The position numbers and the translations under genes are program-made. Shown here piece by piece: positions 35,235-44,027 of a stretch of 64,000 nucleotides of DNA. This DNA is from Paremcibacter congregatus (GTDB lineage Bacteria; Pseudomonadota; Alphaproteobacteria; Sphingomonadales; Emcibacteraceae): contig NZ_CP041025.1 of assembly GCF_006385135.1 (NCBI RefSeq), positions 2,883,501 to 2,947,500 on the forward strand. The letters are read 5' to 3'. The notes beneath the pieces are model-generated. The model searched no databases. It had not been told where the DNA came from and worked only from the letters and a program-made list of their open reading frames with translations. Within the stretch, counting starts at the first letter, position 1. Each line of letters opens with the position of its first letter.

Positions 35235-37949
35235 ATGCTACAAAAAGTCATTCGCAAATATCTCTTCGCCTTGGTGTGTGTCGCCGCCCTGATTATCCCC
35301 GGGGCTCATGCCCAGGAAACAACGGAGTCCGGCGAGGTTTATCCCTTATGGCCCGGTACCCAGTATGATCCGGCAATCCCGACACATCAACAGGTCCTTG
35401 GCTATGCGCCGGGTGAAAAAATCAGTTCGCACAGTGATATGCTGCGTTATATGGAAGCCCTCACCCAGGCGGCACCGGACCGGATGCAGCTGCATGAATA
35501 TGCCCGCAGCTGGGAAGACCGCAAGCTGATTTATGTGGTAATTGCAAATCCGGAAAACCTTAAAAATCTGCCAGCCCTGGAACGCGATATGCAGGGCCTG
35601 TCTGACCCCCGCAAAACCGACATATCCAAAGCAGATGCTCTGATCAAAAGTTTGCCCGCCACAGTCTGGCTCGGTTACGGCGTGCATGGTGACGAAATTT
35701 CCTCCACCGACGCTGCCATGATGACGGCCTATCACCTCCTTGCCGCCCGCAACAGCCCGGAAGTGGACCAGATTCTGGCAAACGTCGTGACATTTATAGA
35801 CCCGATGCAAAATCCCGATGGCCGCACCCGGTTCATCAACCACTATGAAACGTCCCGGGGTCTGCTTCCCGACAGTAGCCGCCTTTCCGTGGAACAAAAT
35901 CAGGCATGGCCCGGGGGACGCGCCAACCATTATATGTTCGACATGAACCGCGACTGGTTCGCCATGACCCAGCCGGAAACCATTGGCCGGGTGGAACAGA
36001 TGCAACGATATCTGCCTCTGGTGGTGGTCGACCTGCATGAAATGAGCGGCAATCAGAGCTATTATTTCGCCCCGCCCGCCATGCCCCTGAACCCGCATCT
36101 GGCGCCTAGCCAGGGAAAAAGCATGGAACTGATCGGCAGAAACAACGCCAAATGGTTTGACACCTTCGGCTTTGATTATTTCACCCGGGAAGTTTTCGAC
36201 GCCTTTTATCCCGGCTATGGTGATGGCTGGCCCACCTATTACGGCGGTGTGTCCATGACATATGAACAGGGGTCTTCCCGCGGCCTTGTTTTCCATCGTG
36301 AAGATGGCACGGATCTGCACTATCGTGACACGGTGCGACATCATTTTGTCGCCTCTCTCAGCACCGCCGAGGCTGCGGCGCAAAACCGGCAAGAATTGTT
36401 GCAGGATTTCTATAACTACCGCAAAAGCGCGATACGGGAAGGCCAGACAGAAAAAGTCAGAAGCTATATCCTGCCCGGCCGCCGCGATAAAGCAGCGACA
36501 ACAAAACTCGCCGGGCTCCTCACCCGTCAGGGTGTAGAGGTCCTGCAGGCTGACAAAAGCTTCAAGGTTTGTGGGGCAAGCTACCCATCCGACAGCTACA
36601 TCATCAATACCGCACAGCCGGCCAAACGACTGATCCGCACTCTGATGGACGAAGACGTCAGCATGAATCCAGACTTCCTCAAGGAACAGGAACGGCGCCG
36701 GACCAAGGATTACCCTGCGGAAATCTATGACGTCACCGCCTGGTCCCTGCCGCTGATGTATAATGTGGAAAGCATTGTCTGCGACAAAACGGTGAAAGAA
36801 AATTTCCCCCGCGCCACCGCCGCGCTCTTTACCCCGGCCACACTCTCTGATGACAAGGCCACGGTCGCCTATCTCGCCCCCTGGGGTCAGGCTACATCCG
36901 CTCGCCTGCTCACCCATGCCCTGCGTCAGGGCCTCACCGTAAAGAGCAATGACAAGGCCTTCACTGCACAGGGAAAACGTTATCCGGCCGGCTCTCTGAT
37001 CTTCGAAGTTTTGCATAATCCGGAAGACCTGCCGCGCAGGTTGAACAGCATCGCACAGCTAACCGGGGCCGAAATTCACGGTGTCAACTCCAGCTGGGTG
37101 ACAGACGGGCCAAACTTCGGCAGTGACAATGTCACCCGCATGATTGCACCCAAGGTGGCCATCGTCTGGGATGAACCCACGTCACCCTATAGTGCGGGCA
37201 ACACCCGCTTCGTGATTGAGCGCCAGTTTGACTATCCAGTGACCAATATTCGCACGGAACAATTGCGCTCCGGCGATCTTAGCCGCTATCAGGTTCTGAT
37301 CCTGCCCACCAGCTGGGGCAGTTATCAAGACAGTCTCGGCAAGGGCGGCGCGGAGAACCTCAAGGCCTGGGTCAAGCGCGGTGGCACCCTGATCGCCATG
37401 GGCACCGCGCTCCGTTATGTCAGCGACCCGGATGTCGGGCTGCTGTCCACCCACCGGGAAAACAACTATCAGGCAGATGAGATTGATGACGTGAGCCCGG
37501 CAGAAAATGGCCGCATCAAAGGCACCCTTCTCACCTCTGCCCAAGATCTGCACCAGGCAACAACACCGGCTCAGGAAAGCCCGGATTATGTGCCCGGTGT
37601 CCTTGTCAAGGCCAAGACTGACGGGGATCACTGGCTCGCAGCAGGCCTGGCGCCGAGCTTGAATATCTTGGTGGGGGGCAGTGATATCTACAGCCCCCTC
37701 CGCCGAGACGCGGGCCACAATGTGGTCTATTTCCAAGGCCCCGATGACCTGCTCGCCAGCGGGTACCTCTGGGAGGAAAACCGCAGGCAGCTGGCCTATA
37801 AACCGTTTCTCATGGTTGAAGCCCAGGGCCGGGGGCATGTGATTGGCTTCACTCAGGACCCGACCACCCGGGCCTATCTCGACGGGCTTAATATTTCGCT
37901 GATCAACGCCATCTTCCGCGGCGCGTCCCACAGTCAGCCCTTGCGTTAA
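35235..37949 (+). CDS. Exported M14-family zinc carboxypeptidase-like protein
   Basis: A 904-residue periplasmic or secreted peptidase. Signal peptide with cleavage after AHA (about 26). The M14 domain is in the first half: zinc ligands H151 and E154 in GVHGDE and H268 in VVVDLHEMSG; substrate-binding NPDGRTRF (193-200) and DMNRDWF (236-242). The second half (about 450-900) has an extra ThuA/glutamine-amidotransferase-like alpha/beta region (for example LILPTSWGSY, AMGTALR). This long form is common in marine proteobacteria and is thought to feed on peptides. It converges with the M28 peptidase gene on a shared terminator. Confidence 0.85.
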   Translation: MLQKVIRKYLFALVCVAALIIPGAHAQETTESGEVYPLWPGTQYDPAIPTHQQVLGYAPGEKISSHSDMLRYMEALTQAAPDRMQLHEYARSWEDRKLIYVVIANPENLKNLPALERDMQGLSDPRKTDISKADALIKSLPATVWLGYGVHGDEISSTDAAMMTAYHLLAARNSPEVDQILANVVTFIDPMQNPDGRTRFINHYETSRGLLPDSSRLSVEQNQAWPGGRANHYMFDMNRDWFAMTQPETIGRVEQMQRYLPLVVVDLHEMSGNQSYYFAPPAMPLNPHLAPSQGKSMELIGRNNAKWFDTFGFDYFTREVFDAFYPGYGDGWPTYYGGVSMTYEQGSSRGLVFHREDGTDLHYRDTVRHHFVASLSTAEAAAQNRQELLQDFYNYRKSAIREGQTEKVRSYILPGRRDKAATTKLAGLLTRQGVEVLQADKSFKVCGASYPSDSYIINTAQPAKRLIRTLMDEDVSMNPDFLKEQERRRTKDYPAEIYDVTAWSLPLMYNVESIVCDKTVKENFPRATAALFTPATLSDDKATVAYLAPWGQATSARLLTHALRQGLTVKSNDKAFTAQGKRYPAGSLIFEVLHNPEDLPRRLNSIAQLTGAEIHGVNSSWVTDGPNFGSDNVTRMIAPKVAIVWDEPTSPYSAGNTRFVIERQFDYPVTNIRTEQLRSGDLSRYQVLILPTSWGSYQDSLGKGGAENLKAWVKRGGTLIAMGTALRYVSDPDVGLLSTHRENNYQADEIDDVSPAENGRIKGTLLTSAQDLHQATTPAQESPDYVPGVLVKAKTDGDHWLAAGLAPSLNILVGGSDIYSPLRRDAGHNVVYFQGPDDLLASGYLWEENRRQLAYKPFLMVEAQGRGHVIGFTQDPTTRAYLDGLNISLINAIFRGASHSQPLR

Positions 37950-37958
37950 CAAAACGAC

Positions 37959-37986
37959 GGAGGCGGTAGAAAACTCTACCGCCTCC
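37959..37986. terminator. Strong hairpin after the M14 peptidase gene
   Basis: GGAGGCGGTAGA (37959-37970), loop AAAC, and TCTACCGCCTCC (37975-37986): a perfect 12-bp stem with a tetraloop. There is no T tract, so it may protect the mRNA 3' end or act together with the next hairpin. Confidence 0.55.
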
Positions 37987-38002
37987 GCACAAAATCTTCC
38001 TG

Positions 38003-38040
38003 AATAACCCGCAGCGGCATGCCCTGCGGGTTATTTTTAT
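38003..38040. terminator. Bidirectional terminator between the two peptidase genes
   Basis: AATAACCCGCAG (38003-38014) pairs perfectly with CTGCGGGTTATT (38024-38035), loop CGGCATGCC, followed on the plus strand by TTTAT. It lies between convergent stops at 37949 and 38037. Confidence 0.8.
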
Positions 38041-39698
38041 TTTAGGGCTGCCGGAACCATCATGGCGTCGCGTTTGGCTTTGAACTCATTGCCCTCGCGC
38101 CAGTTGGGGAAGGTATCTTCATGAGACAACTGCAGGCCGATTTTATAAACCAGCTCCAGATCCTGCACCGCCCCGGACAGATCCCAGCTTTCATCATATT
38201 CATCGGCCGGTTTGTGATAGCGGTTGGCGCTATACTCTTCCATCTGCGCAAGGCTCCATTCACGGCCCTTTTCAATGTGATTAAGCCCGCCCCCGACATA
38301 TAGTGCGGGTACGCCTTCCTTCGACAGACTGAAATGGTCAGAACGGTAGAAGCTGCCATGCTCCGGCGTCGGATCTGGCATGGCCACCCGTTTCTGCTTC
38401 CGCACCAGGCTATCGACATAATCATCCAGTTCAGAGTTGCCATAACCAATCACGGTCACATCATGGGTTTTCCCTAAAGAAGAGAGCACATCCATATTAA
38501 GCGCCGCAACGGTTTTATTGAGCGGCACGATTGGATTCTTGCCGTAATAGGATGAGCCCAACAGGCCCTGTTCCTCGGCCGTTACCGCCATAAACATGAT
38601 GGAGCGCCCTGGCTTATGCGCCCCCGAAAGATAGGCATTGGCGAGTTCGATCAACCCGGCAGTGCCGCTGGCGTTATCGGCCGCGCCATTGTATATCTGA
38701 TCACCTTCGAGGGATGTGTCCTTGCCCAGATGATCCCAGTGGGACATATGAATGACATATTCATCAGGCCGCGTATCGCCCGGCAGAATCGCCACAACAT
38801 TCTGCGACACCACCCGACGAATCTTGTTCTCCATCGCCACCGACATTTTTGCTTTCAGGGAAAAGGGTTTGAAAGCACGGGTCGCCGCCTTGGCGGTTTC
38901 CTTGGCATAGTCATATTCCGCCGCAGCGAAGACCTTGGCTATTTCAGCACCCGGCACCCAGGCTTCCACCTTGGCGCTGGACATATTGCCGTCCGGACTT
39001 TCCAGACTGAATTTTGGTCCGGACCAGCTGCCTTCGACAACCGCCCAGGGGTATGATGCCGGCTTGGTTTCATGAATGATGATCACCGCGGCAGCCCCCT
39101 GACGGGCGGCTTCTTCATATTTATAGGTCCAGCGGCCATAGTAGGTCATGGCGTTGCCGGTGAACAGTTTCGCATCCTGGGTGGCGTAACCCGGATCATT
39201 GACCATGACCACCACAGTTTTACCTTTGACGTCCACGCCGGCGTAATCATTCCAGTCATATTCCGGGGCGACAATGCCGTAACCGACAAATATCATTTCA
39301 CTATCTGTGACAGAAACGGCTTCCATGACCCGTGGCGTCCAGCCCATGAATTCCGGGCCATACGCCAGCCCGGTCTTTCCAGCCGGTGTCTCGATATGCA
39401 TCATCGCGTCGGGGTTCGCGGTCATCTCGACCATATTGACGCCCTGAAAATAGCTGTCGCCATTCCCCGGCTTCAGGCCGAGTTTTTCAAATTCTGCTTT
39501 CAGGAAGGTAATCGTCTTCTCTTCCCCGGCGCTACCCGGCGCCCGCCCCTCAAACTCATCGGAGGCAAGAATTTTGATATTTTCCGTCAGACGCGCCTCA
39601 TCAATATTGACCGCCACTTTATGGGGCGGCACCTTATCGTAAACGAAATAGGTAAGAACAACCGCGGCTACAAACATGAGCCCGAGGATTTTTTTCAT
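38037..39698 (-). CDS. M28 family aminopeptidase with PA domain
   Basis: A 553-residue exported or membrane-anchored metallopeptidase. The N-terminal hydrophobic segment (4-20) is a signal or anchor. A PA (protease-associated) insert spans about 130-260. The M28 zinc site is seen as HWDHLG, then NGAADNASGTAGLIE (Asp ligand), AVTAEEQGLLGS (catalytic Glu pair) and YRSDHFSLSKEGVPAL (His ligand) near the end. Known role: removes N-terminal residues from peptides. GGAG precedes ATG 39698. With the M14 gene it suggests external peptide use. Confidence 0.9.
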   Translation of the reverse strand: MKKILGLMFVAAVVLTYFVYDKVPPHKVAVNIDEARLTENIKILASDEFEGRAPGSAGEEKTITFLKAEFEKLGLKPGNGDSYFQGVNMVEMTANPDAMMHIETPAGKTGLAYGPEFMGWTPRVMEAVSVTDSEMIFVGYGIVAPEYDWNDYAGVDVKGKTVVVMVNDPGYATQDAKLFTGNAMTYYGRWTYKYEEAARQGAAAVIIIHETKPASYPWAVVEGSWSGPKFSLESPDGNMSSAKVEAWVPGAEIAKVFAAAEYDYAKETAKAATRAFKPFSLKAKMSVAMENKIRRVVSQNVVAILPGDTRPDEYVIHMSHWDHLGKDTSLEGDQIYNGAADNASGTAGLIELANAYLSGAHKPGRSIMFMAVTAEEQGLLGSSYYGKNPIVPLNKTVAALNMDVLSSLGKTHDVTVIGYGNSELDDYVDSLVRKQKRVAMPDPTPEHGSFYRSDHFSLSKEGVPALYVGGGLNHIEKGREWSLAQMEEYSANRYHKPADEYDESWDLSGAVQDLELVYKIGLQLSHEDTFPNWREGNEFKAKRDAMMVPAALK

Positions 39699-39784
39699 GA
39701 TAAACTCCGAAACAGATTTAATTTGACACTATTCTTGTGATCCGGACGCTAACATATATCCCGCCAGCGCAACAGAATATATTT

Positions 39785-40465
39785 TTAGACGCCGTCTTCC
39801 GATGCGGTCAGAAAATCCTGCACCTGACGGCCACTTTCAAGAATATGAGCCCGTGTGAGGCGCACCGCCTCATCCACCTGTCCCGCCCGACAGGCGTTAA
39901 GAATTTCCAGATGTTCGTTATGGGCGCGCGGCACGGATCCCCGGAGTGACATCTGGATGCGTTGGTAACGATCCGTATTGGCGTGCAGGGACTGAATCAA
40001 CTGCAACGCCAACGGTTGATCCGCCGGGGTATACAGTGCCGCATGAAAATCCCAGTTGAGCTGGAACCATTTGACCGATTGCCGGGCCGATCCCACCACC
40101 CCGTCATAAGCTGTCAGGGCCTGCGCGGCATACGTCAGGTCAGTATCCGTCATTTTAGGAATGGATCGCTGGAGGAGATCCCCCTCCAGCAAAGCCCTGA
40201 GATGAAAAAGTTCTTCGACTTCCCGTCGGCACAGCGGTTTCACCACGGCCCCCTTATGGGGTCTGAATTCCACCAGCCCGTCGCCTTCCAGCATAAAAAG
40301 AGCCTCTCGCACGGGAATACGGCTGATGCCATATTCCTTGGCCAAGGCATCCTGGCGCAACGGTTGATTGGCCGGGTAAGTCCCCGATATAATTTTCTCT
40401 TTTACTTGCTCATAGAGCGCATCAACGGTGGTTTTCCCCGTGATCTGACGTGTGCCTGACTTAAT
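39785..40465 (-). CDS. GntR family (FCD domain) regulator with apparent ATT start
   Basis: About 226 residues. The winged helix (about 13-75) reads DALYEQVKEKIISG, then QPLRQDALAKEYGISRIPVREAL and LVEFRPHKGAVVKPL; an all-helical FCD ligand domain follows. The only standard start codon in frame (TTG 40360) would cut off the first DNA-binding helix. From the upstream TGA (40486-40484) to that TTG there is no ATG, GTG or TTG. ATT at 40465-40463 has AGGGAT 6 nt upstream and would give M-K-S-G-T. It is the last gene of the hydroxyproline operon, 22 bp after the dehydrogenase stop, and is probably its repressor. A frameshift or sequencing error is the alternative. Confidence 0.82.
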   Translation of the reverse strand: MKSGTRQITGKTTVDALYEQVKEKIISGTYPANQPLRQDALAKEYGISRIPVREALFMLEGDGLVEFRPHKGAVVKPLCRREVEELFHLRALLEGDLLQRSIPKMTDTDLTYAAQALTAYDGVVGSARQSVKWFQLNWDFHAALYTPADQPLALQLIQSLHANTDRYQRIQMSLRGSVPRAHNEHLEILNACRAGQVDEAVRLTRAHILESGRQVQDFLTASEDGV

Positions 40466-40487
40466 TTCCCTATCCCTTTTTCTTCAG

Positions 40488-41927
40488 TTACAGCGGCAGT
40501 ATATAGGCGGTTTTAACAATTGTATAGAACTCCCGCGCATAAGATCCCTGTTCGCGTGAACCATAACTTGATCCCTTGCGGCCTCCGAACGGTACATGGT
40601 AATCGACCCCCGCAGTTGGCAGGTTGATCATTACCATGCCGGCTTCCGACCGACGCTTGAAATGACTGCTGTATTTCAGGGACGTCGTACAAATACCGGC
40701 AGACAATCCAAACTCGGTGTCATTCGCAACCTGCAAAGCTTCCTCATAATTTCTGACCTTGATCACCGAAGCAACGGGACCAAAAACTTCTTCCCGGTTA
40801 ATGCGCATATCCGGTGTCGTGTTGGCGATCAGGGCCGGCGCCATATAGAACCCCTTGTCGTCCAGGTCAAGCCGGCTTCCGCCACAGGCCAGCGTCCCGC
40901 CTTCCTTAACCGCAATGTCCACATAGTCCAGGTCCTGCTGCAGCTGGGTTTCGTTAACAACCGGACCGATCTGTGTACCCTCATGCAAGGCATGGCCTAC
41001 GGTCAAGGCCTCGACTTCTGCGGTTAATCTGGCGACGAATTCATCATGGATGCCTTCCGTAACAATCAACCGGCTGGAGGCTGTGCAACGCTGACCTGTG
41101 GAATAAAACGCCCCTTGCACCGCGCAATTAACCGCCACATCCAGGTCCGCATCATCCAGCACCACCAGCGGATTTTTACCGCCCATTTCCAACTGTACCT
41201 TGGCGCCGCGGCCGGTCACGACCTCTCTGATATGATGACCTGTCCCGACAGAGCCGGTGAAGCTCACTGCGCTGACTTTGTCTGATGTGGTAATGACTTC
41301 GCCGACCACCCGACCCGGCCCCATCACCAGATTAACCACGCCCGCCGGCAAACCTGCGCGGGACATGATCTCGAACAGGGACCAGACAGAACCCGGCACC
41401 AGTTCCGCCGGTTTAATCACAACTGTATTGCCATAAGCCAACGCCGGGGCAATTTTCCAGGCCGGGATGGCGATCGGGAAATTCCACGGCGTGATCATAC
41501 CGACAACCCCCACCGGTTCGCGGGTGATTTCAACCTCGACCCCCGGACGTACGGATGGCATGATTTCGCCGCCGGCACGAAGTGCTTCTCCCGCAAAAAA
41601 TTTAAATATCTGACCGGCGCGCATGGCTTCGCCCTTGCCTTCTGGCAACGTCTTGCCCTCTTCCCGGGACAGCAGTTCGCCCAGCGCATTGGCATTGGCG
41701 AAAATTTCGGTCGCAATGAAGTCAAGCACGTTAAACCGTTCCTGCGGTGTCGAGAAGGCCCAGGTGTCGAGCGCTGCACCAGCCGCCTCAATCGCCTGTT
41801 CAACCTGCACCACATTGGCGGAGGCATACTCACCGATTACATCGTTGATATCAGACGGATTGATATTGGCCACATAATGTTCGCCAGCAACCCATTCGCC
41901 ATTGATATAATTGTCATATTTCGTCAT
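40488..41927 (-). CDS. Aldehyde dehydrogenase, probable 2,5-dioxopentanoate (alpha-ketoglutarate semialdehyde) dehydrogenase
   Basis: A 479-residue NAD(P)-dependent aldehyde dehydrogenase. Catalytic residues: N149 in TPWNFP, E247 in LEMGGKNP and Cys281 in GQRCTASSR; the Rossmann FTGSVGTG loop is at 223-230. In the setting of a hydroxyproline epimerase, oxidase and DapA-type deaminase, the expected reaction is oxidation of alpha-ketoglutarate semialdehyde to alpha-ketoglutarate, the last step. The family alone would not settle the substrate. It follows the epimerase gene by 28 bp in the same operon. Confidence 0.85.
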   Translation of the reverse strand: MTKYDNYINGEWVAGEHYVANINPSDINDVIGEYASANVVQVEQAIEAAGAALDTWAFSTPQERFNVLDFIATEIFANANALGELLSREEGKTLPEGKGEAMRAGQIFKFFAGEALRAGGEIMPSVRPGVEVEITREPVGVVGMITPWNFPIAIPAWKIAPALAYGNTVVIKPAELVPGSVWSLFEIMSRAGLPAGVVNLVMGPGRVVGEVITTSDKVSAVSFTGSVGTGHHIREVVTGRGAKVQLEMGGKNPLVVLDDADLDVAVNCAVQGAFYSTGQRCTASSRLIVTEGIHDEFVARLTAEVEALTVGHALHEGTQIGPVVNETQLQQDLDYVDIAVKEGGTLACGGSRLDLDDKGFYMAPALIANTTPDMRINREEVFGPVASVIKVRNYEEALQVANDTEFGLSAGICTTSLKYSSHFKRRSEAGMVMINLPTAGVDYHVPFGGRKGSSYGSREQGSYAREFYTIVKTAYILPL

Positions 41928-41955
41928 TTCAGTGAAACCTCTGTATTAGATAAAT

Positions 41956-42957
41956 TTATGTTACGGTAAAACCGTGGGCATATGGATCCCGATCATCAAC
42001 GATGATGGTATTGAGCCCCGTGACTTTCGCCCAGCCCTGTATGCTGGGCAGGATGGCGTCATGTTCACCGACCGTGGCATGCGCCTCGACCCGGCCTTCG
42101 AACTGACTGCCAATAATACTTTCATGAATAAAATCATCCCCGACATTTAATGTGCCGTTGGCCACCCATTGGGCCATTCGGGCACTGGTGCCGGTGCCGC
42201 ACGGCGAACGATCAATGGCCTTCTCACCATAGAAGACCGCATTGCGGGCGTGAGATGTCGTCTTGGTCGGTTTCCCCGTCCATAGAACATGGGATACGCC
42301 ATTGACGGTCGGATCTTCCGGATGCACACACACCACTTTCTCATTCAACAGGTCGCGGATTACCGGGGAATAGCGCACCACATCAGCGGCAGAAATATCT
42401 TCTAGGCCTGAAAAGTTTTTCTGCGGGTCCAGAATGGCGTAATAATTCCCCCCGTAAGCAATATCAAACACCAGTTCGCCAAAATCAGGACACTCGATCC
42501 TGACCTCACGGTGGGCCAGATAGCTCGCCACATTATGCAGCCGCACCTTATCAACATAATCACCTGTCTGGGTATAGGTAATACGAATGGTTCCCGCCGG
42601 CACGTCCAGGGTCAGTTGCCCCGGCACTTTTGGCACCACCTGGCCCTGCTCCAGCGCCGCAGTGACCGTACCGATGGTGCCATGGCCGCACATGGGCAGG
42701 CAGCCGCTGGTCTCGATAAACAGCACCGCCATGTCACTGTCTGGATTAAGCGGCGGATAAAGAATGGACCCCGACATCATGTCATGACCACGGGGTTCAA
42801 ACATTAACGCCCGACGCACCCAGTCGTGATGTTTCAGAAAAACCTGCCGCATCTCTGACATGGTTGTGCCAGTGAGCCGCGGCCCGCCCCCCGTAACAAC
42901 CCGAACCGGGTTGCCACAGGTATGGGCGTCTATGCAAAAAAAGCTATGTCGTGTCAT
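41956..42957 (-). CDS. 4-hydroxyproline 2-epimerase (proline racemase family)
   Basis: A 333-residue proline racemase superfamily enzyme. Both catalytic cysteines are present: Cys90 in MCGHGTIG and Cys253 in SPCGTGTSA. Two cysteines indicate a racemase/epimerase rather than the trans-3-hydroxyproline dehydratase, in which the first is Ser or Thr. With a D-amino acid oxidase, a DapA-type deaminase and a semialdehyde dehydrogenase beside it, the substrate is probably trans-4-hydroxy-L-proline, converted to cis-4-hydroxy-D-proline. It follows the deaminase gene by 27 bp. Confidence 0.88.
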   Translation of the reverse strand: MTRHSFFCIDAHTCGNPVRVVTGGGPRLTGTTMSEMRQVFLKHHDWVRRALMFEPRGHDMMSGSILYPPLNPDSDMAVLFIETSGCLPMCGHGTIGTVTAALEQGQVVPKVPGQLTLDVPAGTIRITYTQTGDYVDKVRLHNVASYLAHREVRIECPDFGELVFDIAYGGNYYAILDPQKNFSGLEDISAADVVRYSPVIRDLLNEKVVCVHPEDPTVNGVSHVLWTGKPTKTTSHARNAVFYGEKAIDRSPCGTGTSARMAQWVANGTLNVGDDFIHESIIGSQFEGRVEAHATVGEHDAILPSIQGWAKVTGLNTIIVDDRDPYAHGFTVT

Positions 42958-42984
42958 AGGGTCATACTGCTCTGACTTGACGGC

Positions 42985-43902
42985 TCACGCAAGATTATAT
43001 TTTGACAAATCAGGCCGGGTGGCAATGGCTTTTTTCGTCACATCAATCACATACTGACGTTCTGCGCCATCGAGCGTCAGACGCGGCGCCCGCACCATTT
43101 CAGATCCGCGGCCGCACAGCTGCTCACACAGTTTAATACATTGCACCAATGTCGGGATCGTATCCAGATGCAGCAACGGCATAAACCAGCGGTAAATTTC
43201 CAATGCTTCCGCATATCGTCCCTGAACCGCAAGATCATAAATCGCCACGGATTCTTTCGGGAATGCGCTGGTCAGGCCGGAAATCCAGCCGACAGTGCCC
43301 AACATCAGGCTTTCGAGCGCGATATCATCAACCCCGCAAAAAACAGTAAAGCGATCATCAAAAGCGTTATAGAGATCCGTCAGCCGACGGGTTTCGGCCG
43401 TTGATTCTTTCACCGCGAGAATATTCGGTACTTCGGCCAGTTCTTTCATCATGTCGATGGTAATGTCGATATTATAGGTGACCGGATTGTTATAGACCAT
43501 AATCGGCAAAGAAGTCGCCGCCGCCACCGTTTTATAATGGTTCAGGACCTCGCGGGTGCTGGCGGCATAGGCCATTGCCGGCAGAACCATCAATCCGTCA
43601 ATACCGACCTCTTCGGCTTTTCGGGCATAATCACAAGCGGCCCGGGTGGTGAATTCGGACACCCCGGAAATCACCGGCACGCGACCGTTGGACACGTCCT
43701 TCGCGGCTGTGATCACCTGAATTTTTTCTTCTGCGGTCAGGGAATTATTTTCGCCGCAAGTGCCCAGCACGATCAGGCCATGCACCCCGTCATTGATCAG
43801 ATTATCGAGCGTCCGCTTTGTGCCCTCGATATCCAGACTTTCATCGTCAAAAAATTGTGTTGTCGCGGCGGGGTATACCCCTTTCCAATCCAAGCTTGGC
43901 AT
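42985..43902 (-). CDS. DapA-family lyase, probable 1-pyrroline-4-hydroxy-2-carboxylate deaminase
   Basis: A 305-residue (beta/alpha)8 enzyme of the dihydrodipicolinate synthase family. The Schiff-base lysine is K165 in ILAVKES, with Y137 in MVYNNP and the GTCGENNSL pyruvate-binding loop (47-55). In hydroxyproline clusters this relative deaminates 1-pyrroline-4-hydroxy-2-carboxylate to alpha-ketoglutarate semialdehyde; the context here is exactly that. A true lysine-synthesis DapA is less likely because no dap gene is near and the cluster is catabolic. First gene of the minus-strand operon, start 126 bp from the divergent oxidase gene. Confidence 0.85.
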   Translation of the reverse strand: MPSLDWKGVYPAATTQFFDDESLDIEGTKRTLDNLINDGVHGLIVLGTCGENNSLTAEEKIQVITAAKDVSNGRVPVISGVSEFTTRAACDYARKAEEVGIDGLMVLPAMAYAASTREVLNHYKTVAAATSLPIMVYNNPVTYNIDITIDMMKELAEVPNILAVKESTAETRRLTDLYNAFDDRFTVFCGVDDIALESLMLGTVGWISGLTSAFPKESVAIYDLAVQGRYAEALEIYRWFMPLLHLDTIPTLVQCIKLCEQLCGRGSEMVRAPRLTLDGAERQYVIDVTKKAIATRPDLSKYNLA

Positions 43903-43940
43903 ATTTGCATCCTTTCAAAAGACTCATTAGAATTTATGAG

Positions 43941-43984
43941 GCAAGTGTATTTACTTTTCGGTCAATAGCAAGTATATTTTATAC
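43941..43984. promoter_or_regulatory. Divergent control region with candidate GntR operators
   Basis: In the 125-bp gap between the two divergent catabolic genes, GCAAGTGTATTTAC (43941-43954) and GCAAGTATATTTTA (43968-43981) form an imperfect direct repeat 27 bp apart. The second overlaps a perfect inverted repeat GTATA-TTT-TATAC (43972-43984). These suit an FCD-type GntR repressor acting on both directions. Confidence 0.45.
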
Positions 43985-44027
43985 AATTAATTTATATAAC
44001 TTATATTTCAATAACTTGAGTTAAATA

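Noticed and set aside
35346-37016. 556-residue open frame antisense to the M14 peptidase gene
   Set aside because: It lies wholly over a well-supported gene, its composition mirrors the sense codons, and no recognisable domain is present.
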